Origin: Bacillota bacterium
GTDB taxonomy: Bacteria; Bacillota; Clostridia; Acetivibrionales; DTU013
Assembly: GCA_023411715.1 (NCBI GenBank)
Contig: JAEYOM010000135.1
Coordinates: 1 to 13,911 of the forward strand
DNA: 13,911 nt
Reading direction: 5' to 3'
Shown: piece by piece, positions 6,163 through 13,646 of the stretch
Layout: every line of letters begins with the position of its first letter
Position numbering within the stretch: position 1 is the stretch's first letter
The notes under the pieces: generated by a model
Database searches by the model: none
What the model saw: the letters and a program-made list of their open reading frames with translations, nothing else
Told to the model about the DNA's origin: nothing
Position numbers and translations under genes: made by a program

Positions 6163-7350
6163 ATGAAAGACAATGTTAAAAACGACATACTTGAATTAAA
6201 TGTAGAAGAGATGCCGGGGCTATCATTCGATTGTCAATGCGGCAGGCATCATTCCGTCGATATTGAAAAAATAGTCGTCGGGAACGGGATACTCGGCGAA
6301 CTTATCGATACGCTGGAACCTTTTCGTGCCGGAAAGCTGCTTGTTATATCGGACACAAATACATACGGCGTTTTCGGCAAAAGGGTGGCGGAACATCTCG
6401 GTCAGGCAGGTTTTCTGCTCAAAACCTTTATTTTTGAGACCCCCGGACATGCTCTCATACCGGATGAGCACGCCATAGGAAGACTTCTGATCGAACTGGA
6501 GCAGGATACGTCATTGATACTGGCAGTCGGTTCCGGAGTTATGAATGATCTGGCCAGGATAATTGCCTACAGGACAGGCAAATCCTTTGCTATCGCCGGG
6601 ACGGCACCTTCTATGGACGGCTACGCATCAGTCGTATCCCCGCTTATCATAAACGGCAAAAAGAATACGTATCCCGGGAAGTATCCGAGCACCATATTCG
6701 CGGACACCTCAATAATGCGCGACGCCCCGATGGTCATGATCAGGGCCGGGTACGGAGATGTGCTCGGAAAGCTAACGTCACTTGCCGAATGGAAGCTTTC
6801 CAATATCCTTAATAATGAATATTATTGTGAAACCATTGCCGGTCTGGTGCGAAAGGGTGTGGATCGCTGCATCGAAAGCACGGACGGGCTTGCTTCAAGG
6901 GATGAAGATGCGATACGTCGTCTGATAGAAGCTCTTATACTGACAGGTATATCGATGGGGCTTGCCGGTGTTTCGAGACCGGCTTCCGGTACTGAGCATC
7001 AGTTGGCCCATTACTGGGAGGTTAAGGATATCGAGGCCGGACGCGAACATGCTTTGCACGGAAATGCGGTTGGAGCGGCGACAGTTGTGACGGCAACGCT
7101 GTACGAACTTGCGGCGGATATACTGCCGGAAGGTTTCGAATATCCTGCTTCGGAATATGTGAAGAAGCTCCTGGAGAGGATCGGTGCATTTACGAGCCCC
7201 AGGGACCTGGGTATCAGCCGCGAACTGTTTGAAGACAGTTTGATGAACGCCATGTACCTTCGCGACAGATATTCACTGCTGAGGTTCTGCCATGAAAAGG
7301 GAAAGCTTGCCGTATACAAGGACATACTGGTGCGGAGGTTCTATAGCTGA
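6163..7350 (+). CDS. araM: sn-glycerol-1-phosphate dehydrogenase (AraM/EgsA family)
   Basis: This 395-residue cytosolic enzyme, close in length to Bacillus AraM, should reduce dihydroxyacetone phosphate to sn-glycerol 1-phosphate with NAD(P)H and a metal ion. Motifs seen: GSGVMND nucleotide-binding loop (123-129), AGTAPSMDGYAS (145-156), GYGD (196-199, metal ligand Asp199), SGTEHQLAHYWE (275-286, His279) and EHALHGNAVG (295-304, His299). The predicted ligands are one Asp and two His, as in the iron-containing alcohol dehydrogenase superfamily. The ATG at 6163 is preceded by GGAGGG (6147-6152) at 10 bases; the in-frame TTG at 6145 overlaps that site and is rejected. In Bacillus subtilis araM sits in the arabinose operon beside araL; here the pair occurs without arabinose genes. 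The product may feed archaea-type ether lipid precursors or another glycerophosphate route. Confidence 0.93.
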   Translation: MKDNVKNDILELNVEEMPGLSFDCQCGRHHSVDIEKIVVGNGILGELIDTLEPFRAGKLLVISDTNTYGVFGKRVAEHLGQAGFLLKTFIFETPGHALIPDEHAIGRLLIELEQDTSLILAVGSGVMNDLARIIAYRTGKSFAIAGTAPSMDGYASVVSPLIINGKKNTYPGKYPSTIFADTSIMRDAPMVMIRAGYGDVLGKLTSLAEWKLSNILNNEYYCETIAGLVRKGVDRCIESTDGLASRDEDAIRRLIEALILTGISMGLAGVSRPASGTEHQLAHYWEVKDIEAGREHALHGNAVGAATVVTATLYELAADILPEGFEYPASEYVKKLLERIGAFTSPRDLGISRELFEDSLMNAMYLRDRYSLLRFCHEKGKLAVYKDILVRRFYS

Positions 7351-7354
7351 AAAT

Positions 7355-8134
7355 ATGGGGACACTTGAGGATATAAAACTCTTCGTACTGGATATGGATG
7401 GTACGTTTTACCTCGGCGACAGGCTGCTGGAAGGGTCTTTGGACTTTCTGGAGAAGCTTGCCGAGAAGGGCAGGAAGTTTTTGTTCTTTACAAACAATGC
7501 ATCGCGCAACAGCACTTTTTATATACAGAAGCTTGCAAATATGGGCTGCTATGTTGAGGAAAAAGATATAATAACTGCCGGCGATGTAACGATCACATTT
7601 CTTAATGAAAATTACCCGGGGTCAAAGGTCTACCTGGTCGGTACCGAATTTCTGAGGGAGAGCTTTATAAAACGCGGCATCGATTTGACGGAAGACGACC
7701 CCGATATAGTGGTGCTCAGTTTCGACACGACTCTTACATACGAAAAGATTTTTAAGGCATGTACATTTATCAGGAACGGGGCATTATTTATCGCCACACA
7801 CCCCGATCTCAACTGCCCGACCGAGAACGGCTTTCTCCCGGATTGCGGTTCCATGTGCGCGATGATAGAAGCGTCGACAGGGGTGAAACCCAGGTTTCTC
7901 GGCAAGCCGTACCGTGAAACTGCCGACATCATAAGACTGGTGACCGGCAGGAGGGACGACGAGATAGCTTTTGTCGGCGACAGGCTGTATACGGATATCG
8001 CAACGGGAGTGAACAATGGGATGGCAGGTATCCTTGTGCTTACAGGTGAAACAAAGCTTGAGGATGTGGAAGGCTCCGACGTTAAGCCCGATTTCATATT
8101 CGAAAACCTCGCGGCGCTGGGGAGAGCTCTTTAA
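7355..8134 (+). CDS. HAD-IIA (NagD/AraL-type) phosphatase
   Basis: This 259-residue HAD-superfamily phosphatase carries all four motifs: DMDGT (13-17, nucleophile Asp13 and acid/base Asp15), FFTNN (44-48), LGKP with Lys184 (182-185) and GDRLYTDI (208-215, Asp209 and Asp214). The large type IIA cap lies between motifs II and III. Relatives remove phosphate from small phosphorylated metabolites such as sugar phosphates, phosphoglycolate or glycerol phosphate. The ATG at 7355 is only 4 bases after the araM stop. The nearest GGAGG (7334-7338) is about 16 bases away, so translation is probably coupled to araM. This araM-phosphatase pairing mirrors araL-araM of Bacillus and suggests action on glycerol 1-phosphate or a side product, which is inference. 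Confidence 0.9.
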   Translation: MGTLEDIKLFVLDMDGTFYLGDRLLEGSLDFLEKLAEKGRKFLFFTNNASRNSTFYIQKLANMGCYVEEKDIITAGDVTITFLNENYPGSKVYLVGTEFLRESFIKRGIDLTEDDPDIVVLSFDTTLTYEKIFKACTFIRNGALFIATHPDLNCPTENGFLPDCGSMCAMIEASTGVKPRFLGKPYRETADIIRLVTGRRDDEIAFVGDRLYTDIATGVNNGMAGILVLTGETKLEDVEGSDVKPDFIFENLAALGRAL

Positions 8135-8221
8135 AGCGGATAATATATTTTGAACAAAGCGGATATTAAGATAGGACTGTTTATTTGCAAAATTGATTGA
8201 TAGAGCAAGGGGAGAACATAT

Positions 8222-10375
8222 ATGGCGGATATTACGTCACAATTGATACAGGAATTCAAACTCAAGCCGTTTCAGGTAGAGAATACGATACGGCTCGTGG
8301 ATGATGGCTGTACGATTCCTTTCATCGCCCGTTACAGAAAAGAACTGACAGGTGAATTGGATGATCAGGTTCTTAGAGAAATGCATGAAAGGCTCGTTTA
8401 CCTGAGAAATCTTGAAGAACGCAGGCAGGACGTGATAAGGCTTATTGAAGAACAGGGCAAGCTCACTCCCGAGATCTCAAAAGCTCTTGAAAACTGTAAA
8501 AGCATGCAGGAGATAGAGGATATATACAGGCCTTACAAGCCGAAGAGAAGGACGAGGGCGTCCATAGCGCGGGAGAAAGGGCTGGAACCTCTGGCAGCAA
8601 TCGTTCTCGGCCAGGAGATAATGAACGGCAGCGTTGAAGAGATTGCCGCGCCGTTCTTAGATGCGGAGAAGGGCGTCAACAATACGGAGGAAGCTCTTCA
8701 GGGTGCCATGGATATAATTGCGGAGGAAATTTCCGACAACGCTGAAACCAGGAAGGTGGTAAGGGAGCTCTTCTTCAAGCACGGCGCGCTTGTTTCGAAG
8801 GCGCTCAAGGAAGAGGACTCGGTTTACAGGCTTTATTACGATTTCAGAGAACCTGTTGCGAGGATAGCAAAGCACAGGGTACTGGCTGTCAATAGGGGCG
8901 AGAAGGAAGGTTACCTGCAGGCGGGCGTCGAGATGCCCGACGAACTTGTCGTATCTTTCCTTCAATCCAAATATACTGCGAAAAAACGCTCGATCACATC
9001 AGGATACGTTGAAGCGGCTGCAGAGGATTCTTACAAACGTCTGATAGCGCCTTCCATAGAAAATGAAGTGAGGAACGAGCTTACTGAAATGGCCGGCGAA
9101 CAGGCTATGAAGGTATTTGCGGAGAATCTCAGGAATCTGCTGCTCCAGCCCCCTGTAAAAGGAAGGGTTGTGCTCGGGCTGGACCCGGCATACCGTACCG
9201 GCTGCAAGATCGCAGTCGTCGATGATACGGGAAGGGTGCTCGCAACTACGGTAATTTACCCCACACCACCGCAAAGCAAGGTGGAAGAAGCGGAAAAGGT
9301 GATACTTAACCTGATCGACAGGCTGAAAGTCGATATAATTTCGATCGGGAACGGGACTGCATCAAAAGAGTCCGAGATTTTTGTGGCAGATTTGCTGAAA
9401 AAGGCTGCCAGGAAGGTATACTACATGGTGGTCAGCGAAGCCGGAGCTTCCGTATATTCAGCTTCAAAGCTCGGTGCTGAGGAATTTCCCGAGTTCGACG
9501 TTTCGCTGAGGAGCGCCGTCTCGATAGCAAGAAGGCTGCAGGATCCGCTTGCGGAATTGGTAAAGATAGATCCGAAGGCGATAGGCGTCGGACAGTATCA
9601 GCATGACATGAACCAGAAACGGCTCGGCGAGACTCTTGGGGGCGTCGTAGAGGATTGCGTGAACAGTGTCGGGGTCGACCTGAATACGGCCTCGCCCTCA
9701 TTGCTTTCATATGTTTCCGGTATCAACGCCTCCGTTGCGAAAAACATAGTTGAGTACAGGGAGAGCAACGGACGCTTCGGGAGCAGGAAGGAGCTAATGA
9801 AGGTCAAAAAGCTGGGAGACAAGGCGTTTGAGCAATGCGCGGGCTTTCTCAGGATACCTGACGGCAGGAACATATTTGACAACACCTCAGTTCATCCGGA
9901 AGCCTACGGCGCCGCTGAGAAGTTACTCGATGCGCTTGGGTACAAGCTTGAAGATGTAAGGAACAGGAAGCTGGGGGATCTGTCGAAGGAAGTGGAAAGG
10001 AAGGGCGCTGAAAGCGTAGCGAAGACTATCGGCGTCGGCGTCCCGACACTTAAGGATATAGTGAGCGAACTTATGAAGCCCGGGCGCGATCCCAGGGATG
10101 AACTGCCGAAGCCTGTTTTACTGACGGACGTACTGGATATGGCAGACCTGAAGCCCGGCATGGTACTGACGGGCACGGTCAGGAACGTAGCGGATTTCGG
10201 TGCATTTGTGGATATAGGGGTACACCAGGACGGACTTGTGCACATATCGGAGTTGGCCGATAAATTTGTCAGGAAACCCATGGATATAGTCTCAGTAGGT
10301 GACATCGTCAAGGTGAGGGTATTGTCGGTCGATGCCGTAAAAAAGAGAATAAGCCTTAGTATGAAAGGGATCTGA
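8222..10375 (+). CDS. tex: Tex-family S1 RNA-binding protein (YhgF/YdcI-like)
   Basis: The 717-residue protein matches the usual Tex length and layout. A helical Tex N-terminal domain (about 1-190) and central region come first, then a YqgF/RNase H-like domain starting VLGLDPAYRTGCKIAVVDD (317-335) with IGNGTASKE (375-383). Helix-hairpin-helix repeats include VDLNTASPSLL (485-495) and KVKKLGDKAFEQC (527-539). A C-terminal S1 domain (about 643-715) includes GTVRNVADFGAFVDIGVHQD. Tex proteins bind RNA and associate with transcription; their exact role is still debated. The ATG at 8222 follows AAGGGGAGAA. The 87-base gap after the phosphatase gene holds two copies of AAAGCGGATA (8135-8144 and 8157-8166 approximately) and no convincing promoter or terminator, so the gene may be cotranscribed with araM. 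Confidence 0.96.
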   Translation: MADITSQLIQEFKLKPFQVENTIRLVDDGCTIPFIARYRKELTGELDDQVLREMHERLVYLRNLEERRQDVIRLIEEQGKLTPEISKALENCKSMQEIEDIYRPYKPKRRTRASIAREKGLEPLAAIVLGQEIMNGSVEEIAAPFLDAEKGVNNTEEALQGAMDIIAEEISDNAETRKVVRELFFKHGALVSKALKEEDSVYRLYYDFREPVARIAKHRVLAVNRGEKEGYLQAGVEMPDELVVSFLQSKYTAKKRSITSGYVEAAAEDSYKRLIAPSIENEVRNELTEMAGEQAMKVFAENLRNLLLQPPVKGRVVLGLDPAYRTGCKIAVVDDTGRVLATTVIYPTPPQSKVEEAEKVILNLIDRLKVDIISIGNGTASKESEIFVADLLKKAARKVYYMVVSEAGASVYSASKLGAEEFPEFDVSLRSAVSIARRLQDPLAELVKIDPKAIGVGQYQHDMNQKRLGETLGGVVEDCVNSVGVDLNTASPSLLSYVSGINASVAKNIVEYRESNGRFGSRKELMKVKKLGDKAFEQCAGFLRIPDGRNIFDNTSVHPEAYGAAEKLLDALGYKLEDVRNRKLGDLSKEVERKGAESVAKTIGVGVPTLKDIVSELMKPGRDPRDELPKPVLLTDVLDMADLKPGMVLTGTVRNVADFGAFVDIGVHQDGLVHISELADKFVRKPMDIVSVGDIVKVRVLSVDAVKKRISLSMKGI

Positions 10376-10451
10376 TGAGGAGTTCCCTGTAAACGATTAT
10401 CGGAAGTTATATTTTAACGGTTACTAAGGGGCTGTAGAAAGAGGGATTGAA

Positions 10452-11309
10452 ATGGATATGATAAGGGATGCGATCCAGGCTGTTGTCAAAAGACCGTTCA
10501 TACTGGTGCTTGTTAGCGCAGTAATGCTGGCTGCAGCCGTTTTTAACGTTTTTATTCCGGTAATGGCAATGGTAGTAGGCATCGTTAAAATGACCGGAGG
10601 AGGCTTCTTCGACAGTATCCTGTCTGTTATACAGGTGCTCATAGACCCGTCAAGCCTGCTCACGCTGCTGATAACTCTGGCAGTGCTGGCTTTACTGCTG
10701 TCTGCCGCGGCAGGTCTGCTGCTCCCGGGATATATACTGATCGTAAACGACGGGCTTAATAAGGGCGAGAAAATAAAAGGATTAATTGCAAAAGGAATAA
10801 GGAATTATTTTCTGAAGTATTTCGTAATGACGCTGAAAACCACTTTAATCACTGCTGTATTCGGTATCTTTCTTATCATATCGGCAGTGCCCGCGATAAT
10901 AGTTTCAAAGGCCGCTTTCAGTACAAAGCCGGATCTGATGCTTGCCGCGGTATTTATAGATATTGTGACGGTATGTGTATTCTTTCTGTGTCTTTCTTTT
11001 TTCAGGATATATATTTCGATGTGGTATGCGGCGGCGGCATTCAATGAGGAAAAGCCGTTTAAAATGGGTAAGGCAGCCGGTGACCGCTGCTTCTGGAGTA
11101 TGGCGATAAGTTTTCTCGGCTTTGACGTAGTATTTTCTGCGGTCATCTTCCTTATTTATCAAAGCGGCAGCCAGATATTCCGGTATGGAGCCGGGTGGGT
11201 CTTCGCCAGTCTGTTTTTTGCGGTGCTTGCAGTATTTATCCTGCGTTCCTACAGAAACAGTTTTATCGAAAAAGACCGGGAAGAGGACCCTGACGACGAC
11301 CTTGAATGA
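10452..11309 (+). CDS. Uncharacterised six-helix membrane protein
   Basis: I do not recognise this 285-residue protein as a named family. It has about six hydrophobic segments (near 16-46, 68-99, 123-152, 161-190, 215-236, 246-266). A basic cytoplasmic loop follows segment 2 (NKGEKIKGLIAKGIRN), and the acidic C-terminal tail reads EKDREEDPDDDLE. Membrane segments with loops like SMWYAAAAFNEEKPFKMGKAA resemble integral membrane proteins of unknown function in Firmicutes. The ATG has AAAGAGGG 6 bases upstream. It follows tex by 76 bases and converges on sleB with only 32 bases between stop codons. The coding call is strong; no function can be given. Confidence 0.85.
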   Translation: MDMIRDAIQAVVKRPFILVLVSAVMLAAAVFNVFIPVMAMVVGIVKMTGGGFFDSILSVIQVLIDPSSLLTLLITLAVLALLLSAAAGLLLPGYILIVNDGLNKGEKIKGLIAKGIRNYFLKYFVMTLKTTLITAVFGIFLIISAVPAIIVSKAAFSTKPDLMLAAVFIDIVTVCVFFLCLSFFRIYISMWYAAAAFNEEKPFKMGKAAGDRCFWSMAISFLGFDVVFSAVIFLIYQSGSQIFRYGAGWVFASLFFAVLAVFILRSYRNSFIEKDREEDPDDDLE

Positions 11310-11341
11310 CCCCGGTGATCCCTGGGCATGCCCCGGCTTTG

Positions 11342-12040
11342 TTATTTGGCGAAGTTGTGGCGCCCGATAACGAGAATTATAGGCCTTGACCATATCCATG
11401 AGCTCGTTGCGGTACTTGGATTGTAATAGTAAATACAGCCATATGTTGGATCCCATCCGTTCAATGCATCCCTTGCGGCGTTTATTGCGGTTGAGTCCGG
11501 GTCGAGGTTTATCTGGCCGTCGCTGACGGCGTCGAATGCGCCCGGCTGATATACGACGCCTGCTATTGTTCCCGGAAACCGGGAATCCCTGGTCCTGTTC
11601 ATTATGACAGCTCCGACCGCCACCTGGCCTACATAAGGCTCGCCGCGTGCTTCGCCGTAAATGATATGTGCCAGAAGGTTAAGATCGCCGGAGCCTGCGC
11701 TTGTACCCGTGGTTGTCGCCGTATAGCCCTGACCTGTTGGAAGACCTAACGCCGCAAGTGTTTCAGGGCCTGCGATACCGTCTACCGCAAGGCCGTTTTT
11801 CGCCTGAAAGCTTTTTACAGCGCTGTATGTCAGATACCCGTAATCACCGTCTACGCTGCCCGTATAATAACCCCAGTTTGAAAGGCGCGTCTGGATCCTT
11901 GTTACCTCACTGCCTGTCGAACCATATTGTGACAGCGCCGCTTCGGCTTTTTGGTGCATGTCCGACATCTGGCAATTAAAAAACAGGGCTGACTCTGTTA
12001 AAATAGTAATAAGAAGCAATAACGCAGTTTTCCTTTGCAT
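11342..12040 (-). CDS. sleB: Spore cortex-lytic enzyme SleB
   Basis: This 232-residue protein has an N-terminal hydrophobic export segment (5-22), a PG_binding_1 domain (about 43-99, VTRIQTRLSNWGYYTGSVDG and AVDGIAG), a Ser/Thr/Gly linker (102-118) and a Hydrolase_2 catalytic domain (119-232). The latter carries IIYGEARGEPYVGQVAVGAV (126-145), with Glu130 as the expected catalytic acid, and ends near SSWIWSRP. SleB is a lytic transglycosylase specific for muramic-delta-lactam cortex peptidoglycan; it is stored in the dormant spore and acts at germination. AGGA is 6 bases upstream of the ATG. In Bacillus sleB is followed by ypeB, whose product is needed for SleB stability. Here the gene after sleB is the convergent membrane protein, so ypeB is not adjacent. 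Confidence 0.95.
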   Translation of the reverse strand: MQRKTALLLLITILTESALFFNCQMSDMHQKAEAALSQYGSTGSEVTRIQTRLSNWGYYTGSVDGDYGYLTYSAVKSFQAKNGLAVDGIAGPETLAALGLPTGQGYTATTTGTSAGSGDLNLLAHIIYGEARGEPYVGQVAVGAVIMNRTRDSRFPGTIAGVVYQPGAFDAVSDGQINLDPDSTAINAARDALNGWDPTYGCIYYYNPSTATSSWIWSRPIILVIGRHNFAK

Positions 12041-12078
12041 CGGATATCCTCTCTTCTTTTGTAATAAAGCACCCTGTC

Positions 12079-12107
12079 TATTTTTTGTATTTAGTTCAAA
12101 TTTATTC
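12079..12107 (-). promoter_or_regulatory. Weak candidate sigma-G-type promoter for sleB
   Basis: On the minus strand GAATA (12103-12107) is 17 bases from AAAAATA (12079-12085). The -35 fits sigma-G; the -10 fits CATWHTA at 5 of 7 positions. sleB genes are normally forespore-expressed, so an element is expected here, but sequence support is weak. It overlaps the end of the preceding gene. Confidence 0.25.
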
Positions 12108-12435
12108 AGAAAAGCAGTATGTAGACGAGTATGATGAGCAGCAGATCGTCATCGATGGCTTCGTCGAGCATAAGTACGATCAAGCCGATAAGGATGAGCT
12201 CTTCTATTTTAACGTGCTTTTGGATATAGTGTATTACATCGTAGAGGGGTGAAATCTTCTTTCTTTCGCCTGTAAATTCGGGGATAGCCTCCTTTTCGTT
12301 AGGAAGCGGTATACCGAAAAAGTCGTTTTCATTATGATGGGACGAACCGGCATTGCTGATGGGATAAAAGGGATTCGGCACATAGAAGGGGGACAGATAT
12401 TTTTTTGAATTCTGTACAGGCCTTTTGTAAGCCAT
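12106..12435 (-). CDS. Small protein with C-terminal acid-capped hydrophobic double segment
   Basis: The product has 109 residues. Its N-terminal half is hydrophilic and rich in Pro, Tyr, Asn and Ser (YLSPFYVPNPFYPIS, 13-27; SSHHNEND). Its C-terminus has two hydrophobic stretches each introduced by acidic residues: EELILIGLIVLML (78-90) and DDDLLLIILVYILLF (95-109, the very end). I do not recognise a named family; the tail recalls short hydrophobic proteins of clostridial sporulation loci. The ATG at 12435 fits the GAGAGGTGA ribosome binding site at 5 bases better than the in-frame GTG at 12444. The preceding gene's stop codon overlaps this site, indicating coupled translation. sleB follows after 65 bases. 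Confidence 0.8.
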   Translation of the reverse strand: MAYKRPVQNSKKYLSPFYVPNPFYPISNAGSSHHNENDFFGIPLPNEKEAIPEFTGERKKISPLYDVIHYIQKHVKIEELILIGLIVLMLDEAIDDDLLLIILVYILLF

Positions 12436-12449
12436 CAGGTTCACCTCTC

Positions 12450-12845
12450 CTATTTCTCTTGTTCATTGAGCATTCTGCTCAGGCCCGCTATTTGAAGAAG
12501 CTGTATGCAGTTTCCTATTTTCTTCTGCCTGCGGTTGTTCATAAAAGGTTTTATTGCCATCAGCAGGTTGATCCTTGGATCGTTCGAGGAATTTAACCGG
12601 TCGAGCGAATACTTCGCTGTATCAAGCAGCTCCTGGCTGACGGCAGGCGCTTCGTCAACCTGTCTGTTCTCATCCGGATTAACCTCATAATCTGCTTCAA
12701 CCTCGACCGGCTGAGAATTTTCGGTTTCTTTTTTGCCCAGAGAATTTGCCAGTATTGAAACAAGCTCCTTAACGTTATCGGGCACATCGTTCTGTCCCAG
12801 CATTTGCGATATCTGCTGAATTTTTTTGCCAAGATCGTCACTCAT
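12450..12845 (-). CDS. Conserved-looking 131-residue helical protein of unknown function
   Basis: The N-terminal region MSDDLGKKIQQISQMLGQND, continuing to about residue 38, is predicted helical. An acidic, probably disordered stretch follows (about 40-70, EVEADYEVNPDENRQVDE). The C-terminal region is basic and helical (DPRINLLMAIKPFMNNRRQK, 89-108, then IGNCIQLLQIAGLSRML). There is no signal peptide or membrane segment, so it should be cytosolic. CGGAGGGA (12852-12859) lies 6 bases before the ATG. It sits 14 bases upstream of the next gene and 44 bases after the previous one, on the same strand, so an operon is likely. From memory similar proteins occur in clostridial genomes, but this was not checked and no function is known to me. 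Confidence 0.85.
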   Translation of the reverse strand: MSDDLGKKIQQISQMLGQNDVPDNVKELVSILANSLGKKETENSQPVEVEADYEVNPDENRQVDEAPAVSQELLDTAKYSLDRLNSSNDPRINLLMAIKPFMNNRRQKKIGNCIQLLQIAGLSRMLNEQEK

Positions 12846-12889
12846 AGATAATCCCTCCGAACCCAGGCACTAATAAATATATTCATTTT

Positions 12890-13207
12890 TTATTTAATAA
12901 TGTCTTTAATTTTGTTCATTATCTCCGGACCTTTTTCCCCGAGCAATTTCTGCACTTCATTCATGTCGACGCTGTTCATCTTCTGCTTCAGGTCAGTCTT
13001 GTTCAGGTTCAGAGCCTTCAATTTCTCGTCATCGATTTCGTTCAGTTTGGACAGAAGTTCATTTTTGTCAACCTTGCCAAGCTTTTTCGCAAGTTCGTCC
13101 GTATCGCTGTTTTTCAGCATATCGACGGCAGCGTTGATTTTGGCCTGCAATACCTTGTCGTCCATTTTGCCGAGCATTTCGGCAATTTTTTTAAAATTGT
13201 TTGACAT
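12890..13207 (-). CDS. Charged helical repeat protein, 105 residues, unknown function
   Basis: The protein has no signal peptide or hydrophobic segment and is very rich in Lys, Asp, Leu and Asn. After an amphipathic start (MSNNFKKIAEMLGKMDDKVL), residues 34-91 form about five units of 10-12 residues: SDTDELAKKLGK, VDKNELLSKLNE, IDDEKLKALNLN, KTDLKQKMNS and VDMNEVQKLLGE. This gives a regular helical repeat. CCGGAGGTAA (centred near 13220) precedes the ATG at good spacing. It stands between two other small genes on the same strand. I do not recognise a named family; the repeat suggests a structural or binding role, which is inference. Confidence 0.85.
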   Translation of the reverse strand: MSNNFKKIAEMLGKMDDKVLQAKINAAVDMLKNSDTDELAKKLGKVDKNELLSKLNEIDDEKLKALNLNKTDLKQKMNSVDMNEVQKLLGEKGPEIMNKIKDIIK

Positions 13208-13265
13208 GTTTCAATTACCTCCGGAATTTTATTCAGGTTTGGATAAGTACTATTTCGGTCTTGCT

Positions 13266-13481
13266 TTATTCGGCTGCATCCTCGTTTCTGGATAAACCGA
13301 CAAACAGAAAAAGGAATATTGCGATCACAACCAGAGGCATTATGCCCAGACTGTCGGTAGAATCTGAATCCGTGCCCGTAATAATTATAATGATAAAGAT
13401 GATGGCAAATATCAGGACTTCATCAAGACCTTCGTCGAACATACTTCTCAATGTGTCTGGCAAATGTTCAAAAATAGCCAT
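13266..13481 (-). CDS. Small membrane hairpin protein, 71 residues
   Basis: There is an amphipathic start (MAIFEHLPDTLRSMF), then two hydrophobic segments (about 21-35, EVLIFAIIFIIIIIT, and 47-62, IMPLVVIAIFLFLF). They are joined by an acidic turn TDSDSTDS (37-44); the tail is charged (RNEDAAE). This predicts a membrane hairpin. The ribosome binding site is the unusual G-run TCGGGGG (13489-13495), 7 bases before the ATG. A good match to a late mother-cell promoter lies at 13513-13540, with a predicted leader of about 25 bases. No named family recognised; context and promoter suggest a sporulation protein. Confidence 0.75.
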   Translation of the reverse strand: MAIFEHLPDTLRSMFDEGLDEVLIFAIIFIIIIITGTDSDSTDSLGIMPLVVIAIFLFLFVGLSRNEDAAE

Positions 13482-13512
13482 GCGGCTGCCCCCGACGATA
13501 TGAATAACAGTA

Positions 13513-13540
13513 TATTTTATGAGAGCTGATTCTAAAATGT
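13513..13540 (-). promoter_or_regulatory. Candidate sigma-K-type promoter
   Basis: On the minus strand AC (13539-13540) is followed by 17 bases and then CATAAAATA (13513-13521). This fits AC-N16/17-CATANNNTA, the pattern recognised by sigma-K and partly by sigma-E. It lies about 30 bases upstream of the 71-residue membrane protein gene. The match is seen; the sigma factor is inferred. Confidence 0.5.
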
Positions 13541-13580
13541 TACAATATAAAAATGTTTTTATTTATAAGAAGGCATGCTG

Positions 13581-13607
13581 AAAAGGGGACATGGTATGCC
13601 CCCCTTT
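13581..13607 (-). terminator. Possible weak terminator downstream of the 63-residue gene
   Basis: AAAGGGG (13582-13588 on plus) pairs with CCCCTTT (13601-13607). On the minus strand the hairpin is followed by only four T. It lies about 40 bases after the stop of the gene at 13647-13838 and before the next promoter, where a terminator would be expected. Confidence 0.35.
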
Positions 13608-13646
13608 GTAAACTTGCACGGTCTTGGATGCGCGTATGGGATCAGG

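Noticed and set aside
9432..10311. Long minus-strand frames within tex
   Set aside because: They have no ribosome binding sites or recognisable motifs and lie opposite a complete tex gene.
11310..11341. Bidirectional terminator between the convergent membrane protein and sleB genes
   Set aside because: The GC-rich stretch contains the palindrome GGGCATGCCC but no stable stem with a proper loop, and no T-run directly after it.
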